A stretch of DNA of 12,171 nt, taken from NCBI GenBank assembly GCA_964511405.1, contig CAZEFK010000213.1, positions 1 through 12,171 on the forward strand, in the 5' to 3' direction. This document shows positions 7,072-12,171 of the stretch, one piece after another. The translations under genes were made by a program, and so were the position numbers. The stretch comes from CAZEFK01 sp964511405. Lineage in GTDB: Bacteria > Pseudomonadota > Alphaproteobacteria > Elsterales > Elsteraceae. Below the pieces are notes generated by a model. The model saw nothing but the letters and a program-made list of their open reading frames with translations, did not search any database and was not told the DNA's origin. The number at the start of each line of letters is the position of its first letter. Position 1 is the first letter of the stretch.

Positions 7072-8091
7072 TCAGGCGTCGGCCAGCCGAACCAGCCGGT
7101 CCTGCTCCTCGTCCCACAGGACGAACCGAAACGCACGCAGGCCGTCGCGCAGGCCGAGCGTCGGCACGTCGCGCAGCGCGGCAATCGACTCGTAGCAAGC
7201 CTGCAGCCGGTAGTTCGGAATTCTGGCGTTCAGGTGGTGAATGTGGTGGAAGCCGATATTGCCGGTGAACCACTGCAGGATGCGCGGCAGGCGGAGACAG
7301 GAGCTGCCGGCCAGCGCCGCGCGCTGAACCGTCCAGTCCGCCTGACGGCCCCACCACGCGTGCTCGAACCGGTGCTGTAGCGAGAACAGCCACACGCCAT
7401 AGATCGAGGCAATCACGGACACCGGCAGCTGCACCAGCAGCAGCGCCCGCCAACCCAGCGCCCAGACCACCGCGAGACCGGCCAGCAGGATTGCAGCGTT
7501 GGTCAGGAGCAGCCGCCAGCGCTCGTGACGCCACTCGGCCGGCGTGTCGAACGGCACCCGGTACAAAAGCAGGAAGACCAAAGGCGGCAGCATGAGCAAG
7601 TAGATCACGGGATGCCGGACGATCCGGAAGCGGATCCGGGCCAGCCGGCCGAGGCGGCGATATTCGGCGACCGTGATGCAGCTGGAATAGATGTCGACGC
7701 CGCTCTGGCGCCGATCGAGGTTGTTCCACATCCGGTGGTGGCCGGCATGCTGGCGACGCCACATCGCGTAAGGCGCGAGCGTCACCAGGCTGCACAGCGT
7801 GCCCATCACCTCGTTGGCCCACCGCGCGCGGAAGAACGAGCCATGGCCGCAGTCATGCTGGATGATGAAGATGCGCACGACGAAGCCGGCCGCCACCGCG
7901 GCCAGACCCAAGGTCACGATGTAGGGCTGGCCGGCCAATGCATGCATGCACCCCAGGATCAGGAGCAGCGGCAGAAAGGAGTCGGCGATCTGGAGCAAGC
8001 TGCGGCCGGTGCGCGGTTCGGCGAACCGTGCCATCTCACGCCGGAGCGAGGCCAACCCCGGCTCGGCCTTGGCGGCCACGGCCTCGGTCAA
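7072..8091 (-). CDS. Membrane fatty acid desaturase
   Basis: Integral-membrane di-iron desaturase of up to 339 aa that introduces a double bond into acyl chains. All three histidine boxes are present: HDCGH (79-83), HAGHH (115-119) and HHIHH (282-286), with an extra LQHRFEHAWW (H240, H244). Hydrophobic segments at about 35-75, 95-110, 160-180 and 195-235 give the usual hairpin topology. The box pattern resembles bacterial delta-12/omega-6 (DesA-like) enzymes, but regiospecificity cannot be read. The first in-frame start is TTG 8091, overlapping the stop of the upstream small gene as TTGA, which suggests translational coupling. GTG 8079 or ATG 8034 are possible and would not remove any motif; none has a good ribosome site. 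Position downstream of cspA suggests a role in membrane fluidity in the cold (inference). Confidence 0.93.
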   Translation of the reverse strand: MTEAVAAKAEPGLASLRREMARFAEPRTGRSLLQIADSFLPLLLILGCMHALAGQPYIVTLGLAAVAAGFVVRIFIIQHDCGHGSFFRARWANEVMGTLCSLVTLAPYAMWRRQHAGHHRMWNNLDRRQSGVDIYSSCITVAEYRRLGRLARIRFRIVRHPVIYLLMLPPLVFLLLYRVPFDTPAEWRHERWRLLLTNAAILLAGLAVVWALGWRALLLVQLPVSVIASIYGVWLFSLQHRFEHAWWGRQADWTVQRAALAGSSCLRLPRILQWFTGNIGFHHIHHLNARIPNYRLQACYESIAALRDVPTLGLRDGLRAFRFVLWDEEQDRLVRLADA

Positions 8092-8333
8092 GTCCGGCGT
8101 GCTTTGGCTGCCGTCGGCCGAGCCCGCACCGGCGGCGCGTTTGCGGCCGCTTCGCGGTCGGCATCAAGGCGAGCCTTGCGGCGCGCCGCCAGTTCGCCTT
8201 GGACCACCGGGATCACCTCCCCGGCCGCGCTGCGTTGGGCGACCGTACCGCTCCCGACCAAGCGCTGAGCGTTGGTCAGAAGGGTCGCGAGATCGGTGTC
8301 GGTCATCTGGGGGATCTTCTCGATCACCGCCAT
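8088..8333 (-). CDS. Small hydrophilic conserved-looking protein of unknown function
   Basis: 81-aa soluble protein, predicted mostly helical: a MTDTDLATLLTNAQRLVGSGT segment followed by QRSAAGEVIPVVQGELAARRKAR and a basic Ala/Pro/Arg tail. Small proteins of this type are, from memory, often found beside cold-shock genes in alphaproteobacteria; I cannot name a family. The ATG at 8333 has a near-perfect GAGGAGG ribosome site four bases upstream (8338-8344), strong evidence that it is translated. Its stop codon overlaps the desaturase TTG start. The basic tail could contact nucleic acid, but there is no recognisable binding motif. Confidence 0.75.
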   Translation of the reverse strand: MAVIEKIPQMTDTDLATLLTNAQRLVGSGTVAQRSAAGEVIPVVQGELAARRKARLDADREAAANAPPVRARPTAAKARRT

Positions 8334-8356
8334 CGCGCCTCCTCGGCCTTCACGGC

Positions 8357-8405
8357 CCCTGACTTCACCGGCCCTGACTTCACGACCCTGACTTCACGAC
8401 CCTGA
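8357..8405. repeat. Tandem 14-15-bp repeat downstream of cspA
   Basis: CCCTGACTTCAC begins at 8357, 8372 and 8386, with a partial fourth copy at 8400 (CCCTGA), giving periods of 15, 14 and 14 bp. A degenerate CTTCACGGC copy precedes at about 8348. The repeat is intergenic, between cspA and the 81-aa gene on the minus strand. The unequal periods mean it does not hold a reading frame. Confidence 0.85.
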
Positions 8406-8406
8406 T

Positions 8407-8449
8407 CCGCGCTTCGCGGTCGCCGCTCGGCGGCGCCCGCGCAGCGCGG
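8407..8449 (-). promoter_or_regulatory. Three consecutive GC-rich hairpins after the cspA stop
   Basis: Three inverted repeats follow each other: CCGCG-CTT-CGCGG (8407-8419), CGCCGC-TCG-GCGGCG (8421-8435) and CCGCGC-A-GCGCGG (8437-8449). On the minus strand they come 11 nt after the cspA stop and before the tandem repeat and the 81-aa gene. No T-run follows, so a classical intrinsic terminator is unlikely. A 3'-end stabiliser or partial termination or processing site that separates cspA from its downstream genes would fit. Confidence 0.45.
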
Positions 8450-8460
8450 CCCTCCACAGG

Positions 8461-8670
8461 TCAGACGGCGCGTAGATTGCCGGCTGAAGTCTTGCCACTG
8501 CGCTGGTCGCGCTCGAGGTCGAAGCTGACTTTCTGGCCCTCGACCAATTTGGCGAGGCCGGCGCGCTCGACCGCCGAGATGTGGACAAAGACGTCCTTTT
8601 CTCCGCTGTCCGGCTGAATGAAGCCGAAGCCCTTTTGGATGTTGAACCATTTGACGGTGCCGACGGCCAT
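8461..8670 (-). CDS. cspA: Cold-shock protein, CspA family
   Basis: 69-aa single-domain cold-shock protein that binds single-stranded RNA/DNA and melts RNA structure, acting in the cytoplasm. The sequence opens MAVGTVKWFN and holds both RNA-binding motifs: KGFGFI (13-18, RNP1) and VFVHI (27-31, RNP2), then the usual EGQKVSFDLERD strand. The frame continues six residues upstream to ATG 8688, but ATG 8670 is the true start: GGAGG lies five bases upstream and the protein then has the family's normal length. Family members include cold-induced and constitutive forms, so cold induction is likely but not shown. It heads the leftward run of 81-aa gene, desaturase and PLD lipoprotein. Confidence 0.96.
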   Translation of the reverse strand: MAVGTVKWFNIQKGFGFIQPDSGEKDVFVHISAVERAGLAKLVEGQKVSFDLERDQRSGKTSAGNLRAV

Positions 8671-8688
8671 GGAAGCCTCCATTCGCAA

Positions 8689-8998
8689 CAGGTAAGCAGC
8701 CGCGCGAAACTGCGCGGAAGATCAATTTTCAGAGGTCGGAAAACACGGGACCGATCGGCGTCAGAACACGCCGTGATTAGAGTCGCCCGCGCCTAGGAAA
8801 ATCGGTCTCACAGAGATAGGATCGGCGCGGACGTGTGGCAAGCGAATTTGCCGGGCTCGCGACAAAAAGTCTGCGGGGGTGCTGTCGTTTTTCTGGCGAT
8901 GGCCTTGTAGTCGTCCACCCTATGAACCACCTAGGCAAAGCGATTGCGGCGCCGGGGTAATCGCGCGGGTTTGAGATGTATTTCCTCCCCGGTCCAGG
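8689..8998. other. Intergenic region between cspA and the small gene at 8999
   Basis: This 310-bp stretch separates two divergent genes and is richer in A/T than its neighbours. I see no supported coding region; the open frames crossing it lack codon bias or recognisable content. It should contain the cspA promoter and leader on the minus strand and the promoter of the plus-strand gene; a candidate is listed only for cspA. Confidence 0.6.
8813..8841 (-). promoter_or_regulatory. Candidate sigma-70 promoter of cspA
   Basis: On the minus strand TTGCCA (8836-8841) and TATCTC (8813-8818) are separated by 17 bp. Start of transcription would be near 8806, leaving a leader of about 135 nt before cspA, in line with the long leaders known for cold-shock mRNAs. 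The -10 matches the consensus only moderately, so this is a suggestion. Confidence 0.3.
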
Positions 8999-9358
8999 AT
9001 GACCCGCATGGCTGCTCGATTTCGAGGCGTGCGCGCACCCGTGGAGTCCAGCCGCTCCCAGCCGCCATCACCCACCCCCGATGTGAGCAGCGGGCCCGTG
9101 GCGAGCGCCGGCGTCGCGCCCCGCCCTCCTGGCCGACCCAGTTCTGATGTGGAATCGCTGCACGCGTTCGCCGTCGGCCAGCTGGTCCAGTATGCGCCCT
9201 CGCCCTACGACAAGGCCACGTCAGGCGGCGTGTACCGGGTCATGCGCCTGCTGCCGCCAGAGCGGACCGGGCCTCAATATCGCATCCAGAGTACGCGCGA
9301 CGGCCAGGAGCGCGTTGCGCCGCAATCCAGCCTGGCGATATGCGCCGGCTCGACCTGA
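8999..9358 (+). CDS. Small conserved-looking protein, RLLP-type alphaproteobacterial family
   Basis: Protein of up to 119 aa whose C-terminal half (from about residue 56) resembles small uncharacterised alphaproteobacterial proteins I recall with the pattern F-x-VGQ-x-V, Y-R-V-x-R-LLP and YRI-x-S-x-x-DG-x-ER-V. Here these read FAVGQLVQY, YRVMRLLP and YRIQSTRDGQERV. The compact beta-rich look suggests a small barrel or SH3-like fold, with unknown function. The first 50 residues are Pro/Ser/Arg-rich and may not be translated: GTG 9149 would give a 69-aa protein closer to my memory of the family, whereas ATG 8999 has only a weak AGG just upstream. It is convergent with the sensor kinase gene, with 3 bp between the stops. 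Confidence 0.65.
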   Translation: MTRMAARFRGVRAPVESSRSQPPSPTPDVSSGPVASAGVAPRPPGRPSSDVESLHAFAVGQLVQYAPSPYDKATSGGVYRVMRLLPPERTGPQYRIQSTRDGQERVAPQSSLAICAGST

Positions 9359-9361
9359 GGG

Positions 9362-10342
9362 TCAGCGCCAGCTCCGCGGAATGCGCACGGCGACCCGCGT
9401 GCCGACCTCGGGCACGCTGTGGACGTCGATCACGCCGTTGAGCTGGCGGACGAAGGCGGCGACCAGCCCGGCGCCGCTGCCCGGCGCGCTGCCCTCGGGA
9501 TAGCCGACGCCGTCATCGGTGACCGCCAGCTCATAGACCCCGCCGCCCAGCTCGAACGTGACCTCGATCTGCCCCCGGGCGCGGCGGGGCGGGAAGGCAT
9601 GTTTGACCGCGTTGGTCACCAGCTCGTTCAGGATCAGTCCCAGCACCAGCGCCGTCCGGGCGTCGACACGGATCCGGGCCAGGTCCACCACCAGCTCGAT
9701 CGGGCGCGCGCAAATCAGGGTCGACCGGAAGTCCTGGCACAGGTCGGCAAAAAACGCGCCCACGTCGACGGTCTCAGCCCCGCCGCCGTTCTCGCAGCGC
9801 AGGAAGCGGTCATGCAGGCGTGCGACGACCTTGATCCGCTCGCGCAGGCCGCCCAGCAGCTCGGCATAGCGCGCGGCCGGGATGGCACCGGCACCCAATT
9901 GGCCGGCCTCGCGGTCCAGGAGGCCCAGGACGATCTGGATATTGTTCTTGACCCGGTGATTCATCTCCGCAAGCAGCGCCACCTTGGAGTCCTCGGCCTG
10001 CTTCAGCGCCAGCCCGGCGTCGCGCAAGGCCTCGACGGCCCAGCTCGCGCCGAACCCGACGAAGCCATAGAGCAGCAGGTCGACCGGCACGCCACCGATC
10101 AGCCCCCGGCCGGAGGCGACGCCGCCGATCACCGTGACATAGAACCCGGTCCCGCGGCCGGCCAGCAGCGAGCAGCCCAGGATCGCCGGCAGGAACACCA
10201 GCAGGGGATGATCGTACAGGTCGCCGCCCGCCGCTGCCCGGCCGGCCAGCGACAGCCCGAACAGCAGCGTGGCGACCGTATAGCACCAGGACAGCGGCAC
10301 CCGGTCGAAGAAGCGCTGCGCGCTGACCAGGTCAGACGTCAT
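9362..10342 (-). CDS. Membrane-bound sensor histidine kinase, HisKA_2/HWE-type
   Basis: 326-aa sensor kinase. The N-terminal third has three or four hydrophobic segments (about residues 17-36, 45-62, 64-78 and 85-102) resembling the DUF4118 membrane module. The phosphoacceptor motif EMNHRVKNNIQ places His at 129 and is typical of the HisKA_2/HWE group common in alphaproteobacteria. The ATPase domain follows with the N-box LNELVTNAVKHAF (N239, N244), DDGVGYP (from 276) and GSGAGLVAAF (from 288). Start ATG 10342 was chosen over an upstream GTG at 10411 because GAGG lies five bases before it. No response regulator gene is adjacent, so its partner is elsewhere; kinases of this group often feed the PhyR/EcfG general stress pathway or single-domain regulators (inference). 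Confidence 0.92.
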   Translation of the reverse strand: MTSDLVSAQRFFDRVPLSWCYTVATLLFGLSLAGRAAAGGDLYDHPLLVFLPAILGCSLLAGRGTGFYVTVIGGVASGRGLIGGVPVDLLLYGFVGFGASWAVEALRDAGLALKQAEDSKVALLAEMNHRVKNNIQIVLGLLDREAGQLGAGAIPAARYAELLGGLRERIKVVARLHDRFLRCENGGGAETVDVGAFFADLCQDFRSTLICARPIELVVDLARIRVDARTALVLGLILNELVTNAVKHAFPPRRARGQIEVTFELGGGVYELAVTDDGVGYPEGSAPGSGAGLVAAFVRQLNGVIDVHSVPEVGTRVAVRIPRSWR

Positions 10343-10484
10343 GGCAACCTCACCTTCGGCAATCTTCCCTCGGCGCGGCGCAAGCAGCGTCGCGGGCGGA
10401 AGTGTCGTCACAAAGGATGGTCAAAATGAGGCGGGCGCTGCCCGGGGGGGGAGCGGCCGCCGGTGTCAAGCCGCCGGTCGCGTG

Positions 10485-10850
10485 TCAGGGCGCAGCGGCC
10501 GCGGGGTCCGGGGGCGGGGCCCGCCGGTGCAGGGCGCGTAGGAGCCGGAAGCGGCCGACCTGGAGCAGCTGCGGCTCGGTGTGGTGCGGCTCGAACACGG
10601 ACAGCAGGGCGTTCAGCTCCTCGCGCAGGGCCGCCTTGAATTCGGGCCAACTGCCCTCGGGCAAGGACGACAGCCAGGACAGACGGTCGGCAAGTCGATC
10701 GCGCTCGCGCTCAAGTTCCGCAAGCTCGCCCGCTGCCGCGACTTTTTCATGGTCCTCGGCGTAGGCCAGGGCGTCGCGGGATTCTACGATCGCCTGGTCC
10801 ACCGCCGCCAAGTGAAGCTTGAGATCTTCGATATAGCTGTGTTTGGACAT
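10485..10850 (-). CDS. Small coiled-coil protein of unknown function
   Basis: 121-aa cytoplasmic protein with no signal or membrane segment. Residues 7-60 look like two helices rich in heptad leucine/alanine and charged residues (YIEDLKLHLAAVDQAI, GELAELERERDRLADRL), and 66-87 form a third (WPEFKAALREELNALLSVF); an antiparallel coiled coil is likely. The tail is Arg- then Pro/Ala-rich. I recognise no family. ATG 10850 is supported by GGGAAAGG seven bases upstream; the open frame extends to 10931, but that stretch is not protein-like. It lies 142 bp upstream of the sensor kinase gene in the same orientation, so co-transcription is possible. Confidence 0.72.
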   Translation of the reverse strand: MSKHSYIEDLKLHLAAVDQAIVESRDALAYAEDHEKVAAAGELAELERERDRLADRLSWLSSLPEGSWPEFKAALREELNALLSVFEPHHTEPQLLQVGRFRLLRALHRRAPPPDPAAAAP

Positions 10851-10913
10851 CGCCGTGCCTTTCCCGCACCGACCTGCCCTCCCCTTCCGTCGGACTCGGG
10901 CAGACTGTCTTCG

Positions 10914-10941
10914 TATGTAGGCGCCGCCCACACCGCGTCAA
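10914..10941 (-). promoter_or_regulatory. Candidate sigma-70 promoter of the coiled-coil gene
   Basis: On the minus strand TTGACG (10936-10941) and TACATA (10914-10919) are 16 bp apart, giving a predicted transcript start near 10907 and a leader of about 57 nt before ATG 10850. The -35 box matches five of six consensus bases; the -10 is weaker. Confidence 0.4.
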
Positions 10942-11018
10942 GTTCCCAGCCGCCGTCAAATGCTCTGGCAAACATCAAGATTGGCCGTTTCTTTGGTACT
11001 TAAGATAGGTCAATACTG

Positions 11019-11108
11019 ATGTCCGACCGCAACATTACAAACAGTTTAGGAAGCTCGCCTTGCCTTCGTCGCGGGCCGGACCATACCATCCCGGCGATGG
11101 CGCAATAA
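11019..11108 (+). CDS. Possible 29-aa small protein
   Basis: ATG 11019 opens a 29-codon frame (starting MSDRNITNSLG, ending TIPAMAQ) closed by TAA at 11106-11108. GATAGG lies about nine bases upstream as a possible weak ribosome site. An intrinsic terminator on the same strand begins 29 bp after the stop, and no other plus-strand gene precedes it. No membrane segment or known motif is visible. A non-coding small RNA ending at the same terminator is equally possible. Confidence 0.25.
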   Translation: MSDRNITNSLGSSPCLRRGPDHTIPAMAQ

Positions 11109-11136
11109 GAACATGCCACGAGCTTCGAGGGATACT

Positions 11137-11165
11137 ATGGAGGCGTTCCGCCTCCATTTTTGTTT
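11137..11165 (+). terminator. Intrinsic (rho-independent) terminator
   Basis: ATGGAGGCG-TTC-CGCCTCCAT is a perfect 9-bp stem with a 3-nt loop, followed by TTTTT-G-TTT. The T-run is present only on the plus strand; reading the minus strand, the hairpin is followed by AGTATCCC. It therefore terminates plus-strand transcription, yet the nearest conventional plus-strand gene ends at 9358. Confidence 0.75.
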
Positions 11166-11239
11166 GTGATCACCGCGACGACGCCGGCCATCCAACACCG
11201 GCCGGCCGGGACTGGCGCGGCGGCCGGTGCCGGTGACGC

Positions 11240-11680
11240 CTATGCCGCGATCGGTTTCTCGGCCGGCTTCATCCGAACGGCGGAGACCGCCGACGGGGCG
11301 GAAGACGCGGCGGGGGCGAGGCCAGCGCTCACGGCATCGGCCATGTCATAGGCGCACTGCCGGGCCAGATCGCCGACCGTGCGGGCACCACCGAGCGCGC
11401 TGTCGAGCGCGGCGCGTCCGGCCTCGGCCTGCCAGCTGGCGAGGTCGGCCGGCGTCTTGACCTGGCCCAAGGCGCGCAGCAGATCCAATTGCACCGCCGC
11501 ACCGTCGGCCTGGGTTTGGACGATGGCGGCGGCGGCATTCGTCCACAGCTCGACCAGGGTGGTCAGGGTGGTCAGGGCCGCCTTGGGTGCCAAGGCCGCC
11601 GCCGTGGCATCGCCCAACCCGACGCCGACCCATGCCTGTGCGGCATCGGCAAAGGGGAATGCGCTCGTCCGGTTCGCCAT
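11240..11680 (-). CDS. Phasin-like protein
   Basis: 146-aa protein, Ala-rich and almost wholly helical, lacking signal or membrane segments. The pattern ALTTLTTLVELWTNAAAAI, then LLRALGQVKTPADLASWQAE and ALGGARTVGDLARQCAYDMADAV resembles phasins, small amphipathic proteins that coat polyhydroxyalkanoate granules; the phrase about a fixed portion of helix (KTPADLxxxQ) is common in that family. The tail is Ala/Ser/Pro-rich and ends MKPAEKPIAA. Start ATG 11680 has GGGAGG six bases upstream (11687-11692). No PHA synthase or depolymerase gene is in the window, so the role rests on sequence style only; another helical Ala-rich protein is possible. Confidence 0.55.
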   Translation of the reverse strand: MANRTSAFPFADAAQAWVGVGLGDATAAALAPKAALTTLTTLVELWTNAAAAIVQTQADGAAVQLDLLRALGQVKTPADLASWQAEAGRAALDSALGGARTVGDLARQCAYDMADAVSAGLAPAASSAPSAVSAVRMKPAEKPIAA

Positions 11681-12017
11681 CGCCTGCCTCCCTCATGCGT
11701 GGACGGGCGGCCGGAGGCCGGCCCGTCAAGAGGTCATTCAACGACTCGCAAAAGTCGACATGCAATCAAGGAATCGGCCTATGCAACACGGCCAGGTCCG
11801 ATGGCCCTGGATTATCTATAGTGACGCCGCAGGCATAGAAGCTTTCGAGGATCGCGATGGCCCGGCCTGTGAAAACGCTTCGGCGACCTCTTCACCTGCC
11901 ATCGCCGCGACGGCGAGAATCCAGATGTTGTGGCAAACTCCGGGCCTAGACACTTTATATTGTTGAAGCCAACAGGAATCACGCTTTTGACAACATTGGA
12001 ATAAACCGCCGCTATAA
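11681..12017. other. Intergenic region upstream of the phasin-like gene, up to the insertion sequence
   Basis: 337 bp without a supported gene. It contains the leader hairpin at 11702-11727, a small inverted repeat CGACT-N6-AGTCG near 11749-11764, two ATGCAA direct repeats (11760-11765 and 11781-11786, 21 bp apart) and, close to the element, an A/T-rich stretch with TGTTG-AAGC-CAACA (11961-11974). The open frames across it have no protein-like content. It presumably holds the phasin promoter, which I could not place. Confidence 0.5.
11702..11727 (-). promoter_or_regulatory. Strong leader hairpin of the phasin-like gene
   Basis: An inverted repeat with arms GACGGGC-GGCC and GGCC-GGCCCGTC pairs over 11 bp with one bulged base and a 3-nt loop. 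Its end is 21 nt upstream of ATG 11680 and about nine nt before the ribosome site. It is too GC-rich and lacks a T-run for an intrinsic terminator. A role in mRNA stability or protein binding is possible. Confidence 0.4.
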
Positions 12018-12171
12018 GAGCCTGACTCAAAAGTTTTGATTCGGCGTCATGCGGTTGCAAGACGGCGGATCATCAGCTGGATCATCGCCATTTTGATATA
12101 AGCGCACGCGGTTGCCGCGTAAGCGCTGTTCTGCGCCCACCTTTGGCTGGGTGGTGTGATCGGCGAGGCTG
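12018..12171 (-). mobile_element. Insertion sequence, one end (resembles IS5 family)
   Basis: The element appears to start at 12018 with GAGCCTGACTCAAAAG, a typical terminal-repeat style, followed after a few bases by the transposase stop codon. The TCAAAA-G-TTTTGA imperfect palindrome lies in this end. The other end is outside the window, so the terminal repeat and target duplication cannot be checked; the boundary is my estimate. Confidence 0.65.
12047..12171 (-). CDS. Transposase C-terminus (partial)
   Basis: The last 40 codons of a minus-strand gene that begins beyond the window, ending at TGA 12047-12049. The translated end, AATACAYIKMAMIQLMIRRLATA or similar, closely follows the C-terminal helix pattern (A-x-I-x-M-I-Q-L-M-x-RRLA) seen in IS5-family DDE transposases. 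The stop lies only 29 bp from the presumed element end, as usual for compact insertion sequences. The catalytic DDE residues are outside the window, so intactness cannot be judged. Confidence 0.7.
   Translation of the reverse strand, partial: ASPITPPSQRWAQNSAYAATACAYIKMAMIQLMIRRLATA

Larger units (their letters stand above)
10942..11239. other. Intergenic stretch with possible small plus-strand transcription unit
   Basis: About 300 bp without a conventional gene, between the coiled-coil gene and the phasin-like gene (both minus strand). It is lower in GC than its surroundings up to about 11060. It holds a 29-codon plus-strand ORF and an intrinsic terminator, listed separately. The remainder, 11166-11239, is GC-rich and shows no feature I can support. 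Confidence 0.5.

Noticed and set aside
5271..7268. 665-codon plus-strand open frame
   Set aside because: Lies antisense to the PLD lipoprotein, whose HKD motifs prove the other strand; no protein-like content.
8357..8405. CRISPR-like array
   Set aside because: Units are 14-15 bp and directly adjacent with no spacers; it is a simple tandem repeat.
8324..8725. Minus-strand frame of 133 codons over cspA, repeat and gap
   Set aside because: It reads cspA in the wrong frame; the KSGPVKSGAVK stretch merely reflects the tandem DNA repeat.
9419..10429. 336-codon plus-strand open frame
   Set aside because: Antisense shadow of the histidine kinase, which has all catalytic motifs.
11137..11165. Hairpin as terminator of the phasin-like gene
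   Set aside because: Read on the minus strand there is no T-run after the stem, so it is not a classical terminator in that direction.
11379..11966. Plus-strand frame of 195 codons
   Set aside because: First half is antisense to the phasin-like gene; the remainder has no start signal, family likeness or codon bias.
11987..12018. TTGACA followed by TATAAG as a plus-strand promoter
   Set aside because: The spacer is 20 bp, too long for sigma-70, and no plus-strand gene follows.
11812..12060. Minus-strand frame of 82 codons next to the insertion sequence
   Set aside because: Runs across the presumed element boundary and shows no recognisable content.

Overview
The window is a GC-rich bacterial chromosome segment with a probable alphaproteobacterial origin, possibly Rhodospirillales-like. 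This rests on the very high GC content, an A2-type haem-copper oxidase operon, an HWE/HisKA_2-type sensor kinase, a phasin-like protein and small proteins resembling alphaproteobacterial families. The assignment is an inference from gene content. No rRNA, tRNA or CRISPR array is visible.

Left end (1-3046, plus strand): the tail of a terminal-oxidase operon. It holds subunit I (5' end outside the window), subunit III and a subunit IV-like protein, all overlapping. A short-chain dehydrogenase follows through an ATGA overlap. That dehydrogenase is broken: a frame break falls exactly where the catalytic YxxxK tyrosine should be, and a 10-bp deletion explains it. Next come an alkyltransferase-like DNA repair protein (Cys replaced by Trp in the PCHR motif) with a GAAC-N4-GTTC palindrome upstream, and a convergent DMT-family exporter.

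Centre (4356-8998): a 21-bp tandem direct repeat lies between the exporter and a divergent gene for a secreted protein of unknown function. That gene overlaps tail-to-tail with a phospholipase D-like lipoprotein carrying two HKD motifs. The lipoprotein is the last gene of a leftward run: cspA, an 81-aa protein, a fatty acid desaturase and the PLD lipoprotein. A cold-shock RNA chaperone next to a membrane desaturase suggests a cold-response or membrane-adaptation unit. The 127-bp gap after cspA carries a tandem 14-15-bp repeat and three consecutive GC-rich hairpins.

Right end (8999-12171): a small protein resembling an alphaproteobacterial family, convergent with a membrane-bound HisKA_2/HWE-type histidine kinase, then a small coiled-coil protein and a phasin-like protein, the last three on the minus strand. 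Between the last two lies an intrinsic terminator on the plus strand with no annotated plus gene before it. A 29-codon ORF sits just upstream of it, so this may be a small transcription unit. The window ends inside an insertion sequence: a terminal repeat and the transposase C-terminus, resembling the IS5 family.

Most other long open frames are GC-driven shadows of these genes and were left out.
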